Shown piece after piece: positions 1-13,025 of a stretch of DNA of 64,000 nt (the stretch's first letter is position 1; each line of letters begins with the position of its first letter). The position numbers and the translations under genes were made by a program. Source of the DNA: Setoptus koraiensis. Taxonomy: Eukaryota > Arthropoda. The stretch is from positions 21,886,001 through 21,950,000 of the forward strand of contig CM106586.1 in NCBI GenBank assembly GCA_048013815.1, read 5' to 3'. The notes below the pieces were generated by a model. That model made no database searches and had not been told where the DNA came from. It was given only the letters and a program-made list of their open reading frames with translations.

Positions 1-2090
1 CCGGCTCACGGGCCGCTCGGCGGGCCGGCCAATGTCATGTAATATCGCGGCTCACGTCAGGGACAATGTCGCGCTAATGTCAGGGCTGCTGATAGCGCCA
101 GCGACATGGAATGTGCCGGCCCGAGCAACCCATAATGAGCGGCAAGAGCTCTGTTCGGGCAGTGTCCGGCCCACTCCGACGCATTCTCGGGCCGCTCATT
201 ATCGGGCGGATCGGGCGCGGCTAGCGACATGAGACGGCCGATATTGCCGGTAAGATGGCTGTGGCATGACGCTGCCCGGCGACGACACAAACACAATCAA
301 CAACAACAACAACAACCGAGAAAGATGTCGTGCCAAACAATAACAATCGAGCCGATGCACACAAGCAATACACGCCAATGGCCGGCCGATAGTCGCCGCT
401 GGCCGGCATATCATGCCGAGCCGGGCGAGACTAGAGACTGGACACTGAAGACTGGACACTGGACACTGGAGACGATGCGAATCATATCATCATTGTCAAC
501 AATGTCCACTGCCATTATCGTGGCACTCATCTCTGGCCATCGCTGGTCATTGTCGCAGTGTCGTGTCATGACGCAACAACACCCACCCCCGAGCCGGCGT
601 TGTTGTCGCTGTTGTTGTTGTCGCTGTCGCTGGCGTCGCAACAACAGCAACAGCAACAACAGAGACAGCGACAGCAACAACAGCGACAGCCTCGATAGCG
701 ACATCGGGGACAGCGCGCCGACGGCCAAGACGCCGATCAAGACGCATCACGGATGTGAACAACAACAACGACAACAGCAACAACAACGACAACGACAACA
801 ACGACGACGACCTGTTTGCGCAGGCTGCGTCAACCTGTTTGTGTGCGCCCGTCGTGGTCGCCGGTCAGTGTCGTCGCACACTGGACACAGGTTAGCATGG
901 TCAACATTGTCAGTTGACGTTGAGTGACATCATCGGCCGCATTCTTGCTTGTGTCATGCGCACACTGTTGCGACCGACCGACACACACACCGACCACCGC
1001 CATGGAATCTGGCGTGGATGTTCCCACTGTTCGGCTGCCCCCAATAGCCCGACGGGCGGACAGGCGGACAAGCGGACGGCCCGACAGCGCGACGGCCCGA
1101 CCGCCCGACAGCGGCACAATGGCGCGTCCGGCTATTTTGTCATCGTGGTCGCCAGGACGACGTCACATATAGACGGACGACGACAATTATGCGCCGTCTG
1201 TCGGTTGTCGCGGCACGACAAGTCGCACACTGGCCGCTGGCGGCCTCAATTCGGCACTGCAAATTCAAATTCCGACGGCACATTCTTCGGCTGTCAATAT
1301 CATTTACGCGCACGCACAGCCTCTCGAGAATCCCTTTCTTTCGGCGAGCGGCCAGCGGCGAGACTCTGGCGAAACGGCCGGCGAAATTCTCGCCGACGCT
1401 TGCTTTCTTTTCTGGCCGAGCGCCGCATCGCTACATTGTCGCTGCTCGGTCGCCCGGTCGCTCGGTCGCTGCGACTGGCCGGCCGGCCGGCCAATTTGCA
1501 CAATACGCCGCCGCCAATACAATTGACGTCCAGTGCCCACCGGCAGCCATTTTATTTGGCCGGCTCATGCAACGACGCAACGCCAATGCAGCGTCTAATG
1601 TCCAGTTGTGTCCAGTGTCGTCGCCGTTCGAGAGCCGCTTGTGTCCAGTTGTGTCCAGTTGCGTCCAGTTGTGTCCAGTTGCGTCCAGTTGCGCAATGAC
1701 AACAACAATCGCTAATGTTGTTTTCGTGTCGCAGCAATCACAGCGGCGCAGTCTATATTTACTCGCTGCAACGACGAGACGAGACCAGATGATTTAATAG
1801 TGCATGCGACGATTTGTTGTCGCCGGACTCTCTTGTCCTGTGTCATCTTGCGTCATCTTGTCATTATGTGCGGCCCACAGCACACGACAAACGTCGACTG
1901 GGTGAGAGAGGAGCCAATGACACTTTGACAGAGAGCGCTCGCCCGGCCAAATCGGCCCATCGGCCGATCAGCTGACCAATTGAGCACGACGGCGATCACC
2001 GAGTCAACCTTGAATAGCTGACAGCGGCACGGCGCGCCTGACAGCGCGATCACAGTGGACACTGCACAACAGCAACAACGGCAACAACGA

Positions 2091-2154
<64 letters not shown>

Positions 2155-5040
2155 GACGACAACAGCAACGACGACAACGGCAACCACGCCACAACAAACC
2201 TGTGTGTGGCTAATGACGACCAACAGGGGGCCGCTGACCGGAAACGGGGCGCGGGCCGTCAGGTGCGCGCGTTATGGGCACATGAGCGATTGACTTTGCA
2301 TACTTTGATTTATACATGACGGCGATAATCTCGAGTGGACACACGCACAGAGATTATTATCAGATCGATCGGACGGTGAGTTGCGCATGCGACGGTATCA
2401 TACGATGGCACCATGTCGATGATAAACGACAGTGACACAAAGTGATGATGGCACCACCAATAATCACCTGTTGTGCGCTTGTCAAGCCACCACTGGCCGC
2501 GACCGGCCGCCGCTGACCACAACCGGCCGCCACTGGCCACGGACACATGAAATATGGACGGCGCAAAGCGAGCCACATTGACAAGTGACCAATATGGCGT
2601 GGCTCGGGCATATATTACGCCGCGGGGATTGCGCCGGCGTCGCACGCTCGCGCCTCCAGTCTCGCAAGCCGGCATCGCAAGCTGACATCGCAAGCCAATA
2701 TCGCAAGCTGATATTAGCGGCGACAAGCCGCGTCGGTTGGCGCGACCGTGAGTGCGCCGGGCGGATGTCGCAGTGACATCGCGCGCACGCCCGGCCAGCC
2801 CGAGCTGGCGGCCGGGGACGGCGCTGACACTCGCGCGAGCGGCCCGAGCTCGGCCGGCAGCGACACTCGCCGGGCCCGCGGCCGGCCCGTCGGCGAACGC
2901 ACGGCAGCCTCGCACACACGACAGAGCGACCCGTGCGGACGCGAGCGACGGCGTCTGGCGGGCGAGCGCAAACTTAATCTAGATTAAGTTTGAGATTACC
3001 AGCGACGGTCGGTTAGCTAATCTGTTACTGCGGTTGCTGGTGCCCGCGTGACATTGAACAGGGTCGCGCGGTGGCTAATCTGGTGCGCGCACGGCCGATC
3101 GGCCGGCCAGACGATGTGATCGATCGAGCAAACACGGTCTCTGGAACGCTTCTCGGGTCGCTTCTCGGGTCGCTTGTCGGGTCGCCTCTCGGGACGGCAG
3201 CGCGGCCATCGCTGGCGCGTCTGAAGCGCGGACCAGCGACGCACGGGGCGGCCCGAAGTGGAGCGAGATTTGAGCCAGAGCACACACTCTTGCGCGATAA
3301 TGAGCGATATGTTGCATAATAGTGGCCATGGCACCGATAATGACAACACGACCAGCGATGGCCTTCGGCCAGCGGCCAGCGAACGAGCGATGCGGCCGCT
3401 GGCGCAACGTTCGCGGCGGCAGCGGCGCAACGTTCGGGCCGGTGGCGCAACGTTCGGTCGGGTGGCGCAAGTGGCTTGCCGGCGGCCGGCCCGTCGGCGC
3501 CAACCGCCGACTGTGCACATAAAACGAAAGTGCGCTGTTGCTCGTGTTCACACAGTGTCCGCGCCGGGCGATATCGCGGCCGCGGCTGGACACGCCGGGC
3601 ATAAATGTAAATATCCATATAAAGCAGAGAGTAATGGCTTGTCGCTTGTAATCGGCGCTCGTTTGTGCCAGTTGTTTATATATCTGGCCGGTTGTTTGTG
3701 TGATATCACACGCAAACAACAACGATTATCAACAACACGCGCGCGTCATATTACACGATTTGTAATGCGCTCGCATCGCGGCCGGCCGCTGTCCAGTGGT
3801 CAGTCCGAGCCACGCTGACCACTCCTGCGCGGGGCCTCAAACAGACTCGACCCAGTCGAGTCCACCGACCAATTGTGCGAGTCAAGTGGACAACTGTGCG
3901 CTCATTCGCGATTTATGCGACAATAATAGGCGACTTTTATCTCCTCTTTCTCATGCCCCTCGTTCTCGGCGCAGCGCAACGATTGGGCAACCAGTGGCCA
4001 GACGCGCTACAAGTTGCGGCCACTGCGGCCACTGCGGCCACTTCGGCCGCTGCGAGCGTCTGTGAGCGGCTGTGAGAGTGGCGGCGAACTTGTCGCCCGT
4101 CTCGCAGTCACAATCGCGGTGGCAGTGGCGCTCGCAATCACGGTCGCGGCGCGTCCCGCAGAACGGCCGTGTGGCGGTGTGTCGCTGCCAGTGGCGGCCA
4201 GTTGTTGTTGTTTGACAATAAAAATCAAGACAAACACGACAAACATTGACACTGATGGCGCGCACAAACAACGCGAACGTGTTTTTTGTTTGATTCGCGC
4301 GTGTTGTCCGAGTTGCGGCCGAACGCTGGCCGGAGGGCGCATTCCACTGTCGCCGACAACTTGTGGAATACTCTCTGTGCAGGGCACACACTCGACTGGC
4401 ACTCTCGGCGCATAGTCTCGCGGCATGCACACCCCAGTAATGTGTTTATATTTATATGTGTGGGACCGCGACATGCGAGCCCCGTCTCACCTGTCGTTGT
4501 CGTTGTTGTCGTTGCTGTCGTTGCTGTCGTTGTTGGCACGACAACAACGACAGCAACGACAGCAACCACAACAACCTCAGCAACCCCAGGAAAGCAACAG
4601 CAACAGCAGCGCCAACAACCACGGCAACCGCCGGCCGGCGCATAATGTGGCGGCCATAAAAAGCCGATTACGAGCGACAAGGCGAGTGGCTGATTTGAAT
4701 CAATCCTACGCTCATTTTTGACACAATCGGCTGCTGCTGCTGCTGTTACGTAACCAGCCAGTTGTCGTATGAGGCTGCCGCTTATGACTTATAGTCGCGC
4801 CATGACATGCGCCTGTTAATGCGGCTGTCGCAGCCGCCAATTTATAGCGAGCGCCGGCCGGCACACAATTTATAATATAATAATGCCCGCCTGACAACGA
4901 CCACTGCAACAACGACAACCACCGAGCCAACAACCACCGAGCCAACAGCGACAACAACGACGGCAACGACAGCGACGGCAACGACAGCGACGGCAACGAC
5001 AGCCACGGCAACAACAGGCGCCGCATCACGCCGCCTAATA
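1..5040. other. Gene-less GC-rich DNA with CAA/CAG tracts
   Basis: No recognisable coding sequence on either strand. It holds GCCGGCC-rich spacer, trinucleotide tracts at 601-800 and 2,055-2,190, pyrimidine-strand equivalents at 4,496-4,620, and a CAACGA/CGGCAA tract at 4,890-5,020. Tandem TGTCCAGTT words lie at 1,630-1,690. Long open frames here (for example 232 codons from 229) arise from absent stops in repeat DNA and are Gln/Arg/Ser low complexity. Confidence 0.6.
2091..2154. repeat. Perfect (CAACAG)n microsatellite
   Basis: About ten and a half uninterrupted copies of CAACAG, embedded in a longer imperfect CAA/CAG/CGA tract (2,055-2,190). Confidence 0.95.
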
Positions 5041-8000
5041 ATAATACCCCAAAAAAGAGTCATGTCCAAACATGTAAAAACAATGAGACAGTCATAACTT
5101 CTATAATTAGATTGGCATGATTGGATTGTTTTAATGCAAGCAACTTTTTATGCTGAATAGCAGCAGCAGCAGCAGCAGCCGCACAATAATAATCATAATA
5201 ATAATATTATGTAATATCACACAGGTGCATTCGCGCAACTTGATAATCGCAGCATGCCCAAGCTGATGAATGGAATGTGGCCATGCAAACACAATTCACC
5301 TGATTTATACAATCCATGCGGCTCTCGTCGGTGGCTTGCAGCGAGCGATAACTCAGGATGCGCTCCTGTCGCTGTTGTTGCGACAACAACCGGTCAATAT
5401 AACACACGGCCGACGCAGCCCGACGTCCGGCGGCCCGACTGTCCGGCAGCCCGACTGTCCGACGGCCCGACTGTCTGACTGTCCGGCGGCTCGAGTGTCC
5501 GACAGGCCGACGGTCGCCCCAATCGTCGCCGAATTAAACAGATTGCGGCGCGCCGAACGCACGCCGACGGACGGCGTTGCGTATTGGATCCTAAAATCCT
5601 ATAATCTGCTTATGGCTCCTGCATGCAAATCGCGCCCGTTTGGTCTCGATAAAGTGGCCGGCAAAGTTTTTAATGGACTTGCGGCCTGATGCCCGAGCGG
5701 CAGCCGCACCGGCACCGGCGGCCAGCATCAATTTAATCAAGTCACCTCAGGTCGGACAGCAATAAAACGCTTTGGCGTACGGTACTGCCAAGGTACTGCC
5801 AAAGCGCCAAACTAAACAAGTGCTCACAACATTTGGCACACTTACTCAACGGCTAAACGACCGGATAAACTTGGTTCGTTTTTTCTTCTTCTTCATTTTA
5901 TCATTTGCGCACATTGCTCAAGCAAACAATTGTTGTTTGCTGTTGCTGTTAGTTAGCTCGATAGTTGAACGCAACAACTAATACATCACAACCGGACATG
6001 ACAACAAATATCGCTAATTTATTTGAACCCTCGCCAGCCCAATCTGCTTATCGTCGCCACCGGTCGCCCTGGCCGCCCGCTCGAATGGGCACACCGCCGC
6101 TGATTGAGCCAACAAATTGAGCCAATCTCACCTGTGCCCATTCAAATCAATGCTGCCGACAAGTTGTGTGACGCAACATGCCATATAACAACATGCTATT
6201 ATTATTATTACATAATATGCTTTGACATAATAACGCATTATGACGCAATGCGCTCGCAACGTCATCGGCCCCATACCGCTCGTTGGTGCAACCGGCCACA
6301 ACCGGCCGCAATAGTGGCTAGACGATAGTAATTGGAGCTGTTGGGGCCCGCGCGTCGCTTGCGCCACCTCTCGGTCGGCCCACCATCGGGCTCGGTGCTG
6401 TGTTGGTGCACGCTGGTGCTGTGTTTATGCACGCTGATGCTGTGTTGGTGCACGCTGGTGCACGCTGGTGCATGCTGGTGCATGCCGGTGCACATTTGCA
6501 GCAGCATGCAGCGGTGCCAGCGCACCGGTGGTGGCGTGGTCAGCGTGAGCACTGTCAATAGGTGCTGCTGGCAGATTGCCCACAGTGCCCACTTGTACTG
6601 TGCCGCGCAGGATGGTGCTGGTGGCGCAGAGCGCGCAAATGATCGCAGTGCTGTATGGCACAATGAGACGGCTCGATTATTTTCTATCGTGCGTCGCGTA
6701 ACTTTAAGCGAAATTATCTCGCTGTTGTGGTTGTTGTTGTCGTCGTTGTTGCTGCTGTTGTTGCTGTTGTTGCTGCGTGGTTGCTGCTGTTGTTGCGTGG
6801 TTGATGCGTGGTTGCGTGGTTGTTGCTGCGAGATTGCTGTTGCTGACTTGGCGACCACGACCGTGATGCAAAACACATGCACCACTGCAGCGGCGAATGC
6901 AGATGAAGCGTTCCTTGCACTTGTCCAGCAACAACAACCGCAACAACAACAACAGCTTTGGCAACAACAACAACAACTGCAACAACCGCAACAACAACAA
7001 CAGCTTTGGCAACAACAACAAGCGGCTGTGGTGTTTCGCGCCAAGTCAGCGCAGTCGTGTGCTGGCGATGCGATGCGTCGGCAACATGAAGATGCGCCGA
7101 TAATTGCAATCGTCTGTGCAGATCTGTGAATATAAATATGGGCCAATTATTATTATTTTTCCATTTTGCCCCCCTCCCCCCCCCCCGATCGCTCGGCGGC
7201 CGGCAGCGTCGCTGGCGCACGTTGAGGACTAAATCTGCGGGGCTGGGTCTTGTCGCTGCTGTCGCCGGCAATGTTGATGTTGGCCGGCGGCGTGGTTGCC
7301 GTCGCTGTTGTTGTTGTTGTCGCTGTTGTTGTTGTTGTTGTTGCTGCTGTTGTCGCTGTTGTTGCCGTAGATGCTGTTGCGGCTCGGAGCGGCGCGACCG
7401 CGACATTTGACAGCTCACTCGTTGCGCGGTGGCGCGCAGAGGGCGAAGAATCGATCATCGGGTGCCCAGATGCGGCCGGGCCGGGCCCGCAACAGGTAGC
7501 AGCGACGGTGATTGAGTCAATTTTTATTTTCATGCCCAGATTCACACGGCGCCACACTTAATTGACACACACACACACAACAGGGACAATTAAGCATTAT
7601 AGAGGCATTATTAGGCAGCGTTGCAGTGGCTGTTGGCTGGCAGCGCCACTCGATAATGTCAGTGGTCGTTGATTAAGTTGTTACATCATCAAGTAGCGTA
7701 GCCAGTGGCGTGCACAGGTGCCAATTTGTTTGCGTTATTTGCTCTGTTGGGCACATTGTGACTAGTTGTTGTGCAATTGCAACTAGTTGTGCGATGCCAA
7801 CTAGTTGTGCAATTGTGACTAGTTGTGCAATTGTGCAAACTAGTCACTAGCAACATAATGACGCGCCGACTCACCTGTGCCGGTCGCCCCCTCGCGTTCG
7901 ATTGTTGTGGCAAAAAGTGCAAAAATTTGCAAATCACACACACACGACAGATGAAAAATTCCTCATTTGACTGGCAATCATTTGAGTCAAATTTGTTACG

Positions 8001-8900
8001 AGCAGCCAGTCGAAAGGTCGAACGCCGATCGATCGAAGCCCGACAACAACACGCTGCACACACACACTGCAAACAAATCACGCCCGTCAGCTGTTACGGC
8101 GACAGGTGGCTGGTGGTGGCAGCCACTTAAGAGCCCCATCGATCGACTGGATCGATTGCGTGCATAATGAGCACACAGCGGCGACAATGCCAACAAACGA
8201 CGCGGCGACATAGCTGCAAATTGTCACGCGACCACTCACCTGTGCCTGGTGACGGCGGCGGGTGTCGCGCCACGCTGCGGCCAGGTAGCGCGATTTGTTG
8301 TGGCGGCACCAGAGCCTGGCAGCACAAATTATCGCGTTGCTCATCGCGCGTATACAAATTGAAGCGGCGTATACAATTCGAAGCGGCGTCTACAAATTGA
8401 AGCGGCGGCGGCGCAATGCCGCTTGTGCGGTGGCCGAGGTGCCAAGTGACCGTTGAGAGAGTGCAAAAACAACAAATTGTGTCAGCCGAAAAAGTGACAG
8501 CCGGCCCGCCGAGACCCGGCCAGCTGACTGACAAAGGTGAGCGCAAATGTCAGCGCAAATACCGGCGCGACTAGCAGCCAAAAGTCATCTGTTCTCAAAA
8601 AGTCATCATTTGACGCTGACACTGTACAACTTGTTGTTGTTGTTGCTGTTGTTGTTGTTGCTGTTGTTGTTCTCGTTCTCGAAATTATCTCCTGCGCTGC
8701 GTTGGCTTCTTTGTGTCGAGCTTTGTCGGTGCACAAAGCCAACACTGACATTGCGACTTGCACTGTTTAGGGAAGCGGGCGAGGAATTCGCGCCAGTTCG
8801 CCTAACAGGCGCAACTATTGCGCTGCATCGTAATGATTGTAATCGTCTATTAGTTAAAGATTATCACTTGTGTGTGTGCTAGTCAAATAGAGGACACAAA
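5041..8900. other. Gene-less mixed-GC DNA with E-box words and CAA/GTT tracts
   Basis: AT-leaning to about 5,260 and near 5,800-6,000, otherwise GC-rich. It holds a 14-15 bp GGCCCGACTGTCCG-type repeat at 5,405-5,505, a GGTGCACGCT/GGTGCATGCT repeat at 6,400-6,495, GTT- and CAA-rich tracts at 6,720-6,790, 6,928-7,020, 7,299-7,380 and 8,631-8,672, AACTAGTTG direct repeats at 7,760-7,860, a POU octamer at 5,623, and TCACCTG words near 6,129, 7,872 and 8,237. No coding sequence recognised. Confidence 0.55.
7760..7860. repeat. AACTAGTTG / TGTGCAATTG tandem repeat
   Basis: Five to six near copies of a unit of about 18 nt containing the palindrome ACTAGT alternating with GTGCAATTG. The last copy is inverted, so AACTAGTC closes a small stem. 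Confidence 0.75.
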
Positions 8901-9145
8901 AATAAAGGAGCTTCTCGTAGCTTTGTTTGTTCTTGAATAAACACACATGACGACTACTTATTGAAGTATTCGGCGAATCAGGGCGCGAACCGGCCGCCGG
9001 CGGCCGAGGAACCTGCGCCTCGGCCATGCAAATCGCGCTTGCAACTGGCCGCCGCGAACCGCCGACTTGGAATCGCGAGCCTTCGACGGCCAACTGCGAG
9101 CCAACCTCGAATCGCCACTGGAATGGCGACGCTCTCGGCGCCGTC

Positions 9146-9205
9146 GATTCCAGTGGCGATTCCAGTGGCGATTCCAGTGGCGATTCCAGTGGCGATTCCA
9201 GTGAC
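9146..9205. repeat. 12-bp tandem repeat (GATTCCAGTGGC) x5
   Basis: Five consecutive copies, the last with GTGAC in place of GTGGC. In one frame it encodes SGDS repeats and in others IPVA or LESP, so it looks coding in several frames without evidence that it is. Confidence 0.95.
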
Positions 9206-9699
9206 AGTGCGCCGTGGCGAGCCGCACAAGTGGCGCGGCCAGAACTGGCACAAGTCGACAAGAACACAAAAAACAACAGTGTGTGGTCGGAATGCCGCTG
9301 CCCACCAGAAGCCGGCGCATCGAGTGTCATTTTGCAATTATTGCTATTGAATAATACAAACTGTTTAATCAGTAACATACACACAATGAGCAAATAGTCG
9401 CAACTCGCCAGCGGGCCAGCCAACGTTCGACAGTGACATTCGGCCGTTCGAAACATCTTCAACTGGCCGCGGCGGACAGCTCAATTGTCGCTCACTTGTT
9501 GCCCGTTCGCGCCGCGAACGTTGGCGCAGTGGGCCGCCCAATGTCAATAGTGTCAATCAATTGCCTAGACTCACCTGCACTTGTGCTGCCTGTGCGTCGC
9601 TGTTTGTCGTCGTGCCAGACCCGTCGATGGGCAACCAGGTCAAATATTTGACTTTACGCTGCGCCTTGCGCAGCGCACCACAGATGACTTTTGATCATG

Positions 9700-9773
9700 C
9701 TGACCAATCTGACAATTCTGACCAGTCCGACCATTCTGACCAGTCCGACCATTCTGACCAGTCCGACAATTTT
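9700..9773. repeat. 18-bp tandem repeat (CTGACCAGTCCGACCATT)
   Basis: About four copies, the outer ones diverged. Confidence 0.9.
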
Positions 9774-12011
9774 GTCCAGTTGCAGTTCGCAGCAATCGCG
9801 CCAAACATGACACCTAGTTGTCGGGCCGGCAACCAGCGCGCTCTGTGCCGAATGGGCACAAGAGGGCCGGCCGGCGGCACAGAGCGCCGGCCAAGGTCAG
9901 CGCAAACGGAGTGTGTGAAAGCGATAGCAACTCAATCACAAACGAAACCACGCTTGTCGCTATGGCAACGAGACGGCTAATTACAAAAAGAAGCAACAAT
10001 GATAATTATGATTAGTGGCGCAGCCGAACAATGTGCCCACAAGCGGCCGCGCGAAGCCATACGATTCCGACGGTGCGGCTCGGACGATGCCGCTCGGGCG
10101 ATGCCGCTCGGACGACGCGCAGAATTAGAGCAACGTTTGCGAGCCAAAGAATTTAATTTTAATCATAATAATCACCGACACTGTCCGGGCTCGCAGTGGC
10201 CGTCACACAAGCGACAGACGGATCGGCGTGCCGCTGCCGGCACACTAATGATAATCAACTGCCCATCGTGGATATATCATGCAGCCGATGCATTCCTGTG
10301 CTCAGGTGATCAGTATCATTTCGAGCATGATTGCAGCTCGGAATGAGAATTAGAATTTTAATTTCGATTCTCATTCTAATTCCAATTTTGCGTCATGATG
10401 CCGGCCATTCGCCAGTGACTTCAGGCCGCCTGATTCTGGCGAGATGCGCCTGTGACTGTGTCGCTCGCGCGCCAATCTCACAAGTTGCTGTTGTCAGCGG
10501 CCCGACCGAGCCGGCCGAGACTGTTATGCATTGTTGTTGCCGATTCGAACAGTTCGCAACCAGTCGTAATGAGCGACTCATTTTCGCGCCAATCGCAATC
10601 TCTCGGCGAACAATCTCGCGGCGAACAATCTCGCGGCGAACAATCTCTCGGCGAGAAGTTGTCGGTTTGTGTCGGACGAGCGACACACCGCAACCTCAAA
10701 GCGTCTAAGCGGCTCCGTTTCGCTTTGGTCGCCGACCTAACGATGCGCCAATACCAATAGATCAATTATTATCATTATGTTGCATGTATCGTAGGCACTG
10801 TCGGCACATTCAATTATTGCGGCATCGTCGAGCCTCGCAACACTGCAATCGGCCGTCCCGAGACTCGACCGCTCCGAGACTCGACCGTCCCGGGACGCGC
10901 AGACCCGAATCGCAATTTTCTGTTGGCCGGGCTCTAATTGGCGGCCTGCGAAAGAACGCCGAGAATGCCGCACCGGCACGTGAGAGGGCTGGCCGGCCCA
11001 CAAGCGATCGGTGGGCCCACATCGCGACCACTGTCCACTGTTTCGCTGCGCGCAGCGCTCGTCGCTTGTCCACTGTGGCGCGCAGCATTTTTGGCACAGA
11101 AATGTGACCAAAATACGGCGCCCAAAATAGGGCACCCGAGATAGGGCGCCCGAGATACGGTGCCCAAGATACGGTGCCCATTATACGGCGCACACAGGTA
11201 CGGTGGCAATTAGCGAGGGGCCATCAATTATTATCTCACAAAACCATCTAATGCCAAACAATGTGCGTATGAGACAGTAATTGGGCATGTCGATGACCAG
11301 TGGCCAGCGAGCGTGTGTTGAGAGCAGCCTAACGAGACGCAATGTGTCCCATGGTGACGCGACGTGTCCACTTGAAGTTGCTCGGGGCCTGGCTGCGCAG
11401 GCAACTGACTAGGCCAACTTTTAACAGTGTGCTGTGCGGATAAAATCATCATGCGCAGACTATAATTAGCGAGCAAACAGCATTAGCGAGTCAGTTCCCT
11501 GTTAATTGCACACTTGGCGGCACATTTCAGGTTCACTACCACTGACCGCTGCTGGTTGGCGTGCGGGTTTGTGTGCGGGTTGCCACTGGCCAGCTCGACT
11601 CGAGCTGCCCGAGCTGCTCGAGCTGTTCGAGCTGCTCGAGTGGCACGAAACGAGACAGCGACACGGACAGAGACGGAGAAATGGAAATTGAAATTCATAT
11701 CATCATTGATTGTCAGCGCCACTTGCGACCAGTGCGTGGCCAAGTGGCAGCCCGACAATGCAAACAAGGCCAGCATTTTATGCAAATTACGCTCTCGAAG
11801 TGCGCAATCACGGCGCGGACAAATTGTCGCGCACCCGAGGCCAGCCGCATTCCTGGCATAATCATTATGACCAATTATCCCCCTATCGTTGGCAATATAT
11901 TTTGCTGCCAACTCGCTGTCTATATAACCGCTGCCGATACACCGATCAGCCCGCAGTGAGCGTGGGACTGGCGCGCCAGCAGCGCAGAGCGTGAGCAACC
12001 GACACTATAAG

Positions 12012-12141
12012 TGGCACAGTGGTGGCGACACTCAACGCAAAGTCCTGCTCCTTGCGCGCTACGATGAGCGTATGCCGCCGTATGAGCCACAGTGACCATA
12101 AGGAGCAGGACTTTGCGTTGAGTGTCGCCACCACTGTGCCA
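12012..12141. repeat. Perfect 42-bp inverted repeat (long hairpin)
   Basis: Arms 12,012-12,053 and 12,100-12,141 are exact reverse complements over 42 bp, separated by a 46-nt loop (12,054-12,099). Outside the arms CGACAC (from about 12,000) can pair with GTGTCG (12,151-12,156) across a small internal loop. The arms are not low complexity. Candidate readings are a foldback transposon remnant (MITE), a hairpin-RNA precursor, or a cruciform element; no target-site duplication was seen. Confidence 0.95.
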
Positions 12142-12248
12142 ATATCACTTGTGTCGCCAATCGCTGTGTGCCGATAATTGGCGCTCGCAGCGCCCCTCTG
12201 TCGGCAGCGAGCAATTATTGTTGTGAATTATCGCGGCCACATTTCATA

Positions 12249-12289
12249 CTCACACTCCGAGTCTCAGACTCTGAGTCTCGGAGTGTGAG
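12249..12289. repeat. 19-bp near-perfect palindrome
   Basis: Arms 12,249-12,267 and 12,271-12,289 pair at 18 of 19 positions around a 3-nt spacer. It sits 108 bp from the 42-bp hairpin and is followed by direct repeats of GGCCATATTCGA and GGCGATACTC (12,289-12,350). Confidence 0.9.
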
Positions 12290-12986
12290 GCCATATTCGA
12301 TACTCAGAGGCCATATTCGAAGGCGATACTCGACGGCGATACTCAGAGAATTGGCGACCAAAACAAGCGACAACACCAACGTCAATTATGCAAGACGCAC
12401 AGCAAGATATTGGAGAATAAATATTGTTACAACATGCATGATATACTAATAATTGCGTCAATAATTGCATCATGGGCCTGTGACGGCGGCCTTGTGCGCC
12501 CCCTATGCGCGACAATGTGCATCGCTCATGGTGTGTCGCCTATAACATGCGAGTGGATATGAGTAAGTGGTGCCAGTGGAACACATGGCGCGGTGGCCAT
12601 TAATGGATGGTTGCTGCTGCGAGTTGCTGATTAATCTTGTTATCGTCGTGTTAATGACGCGACAAAAAGAGGGGAGCGAAAACATCATTAAATGTGTCTG
12701 TAAGTTGCTGTTAAAAAACACAAAATTACACACTTGACTATGTCAGTTAGCACTGTGTGCGAATCGCAAACTAAACAACTTGGTTCGCGTCTCGTCCGAT
12801 TGCTGCTGCCGCCGCTTTTATTTGCAAATCCGTTTGCATCAGCAACAACGTCAACTGCGCCATCTAATCTGCATCCCCAATCAGCTTCTTTTGGCACAGC
12901 TTGCTGTGTGGACGAAAAAATCAAATCAGCGCAGTGCAGATTTAATCGCGCTTTTTACTACTATTTGCTACCAGCGAGCCGCTTGC

Positions 12987-13025
12987 TCTTTGCGAGCGGC
13001 CAGTTTATCTGGCCGCTCGCAAAGA
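12987..13025. repeat. 17-bp perfect hairpin, 5-nt loop
   Basis: Arms 12,987-13,003 and 13,009-13,025 around TTTAT. The arm (TTTGCGAGCGGCCAG core) is GC-rich and would form a very stable stem. Confidence 0.9.

Larger units (their letters stand above)
8901..12000. other. Gene-less DNA
   Basis: Apart from the two minisatellites listed, it holds a stem of GAATGAGAAT / ATTCTCATTC (10,341-10,376), a GGCGAACAATCTC repeat (10,605-10,660), degenerate 10-12 bp GATACGGTGCCC units (11,105-11,200), GAGCTGCTC-type 9-mers (11,600-11,642), and POU octamers at 9,026 and 11,780. No recognisable protein. Confidence 0.5.

Noticed and set aside
229-927. 232-codon plus frame and other frames of 150-300 codons in the GC-rich expanse (914-1,699, 7,146-6,262, 29,063-28,254, 30,543-29,752)
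   Set aside because: Low-complexity translations of trinucleotide tracts or of stop-poor GC-rich DNA; overlapping frames on both strands are equally open and no domain or steady composition is visible.
2091-2154. CRISPR-like regular spacing in short repeat arrays
   Set aside because: All arrays are head-to-tail tandem repeats without unique spacers, and the genome is eukaryotic.
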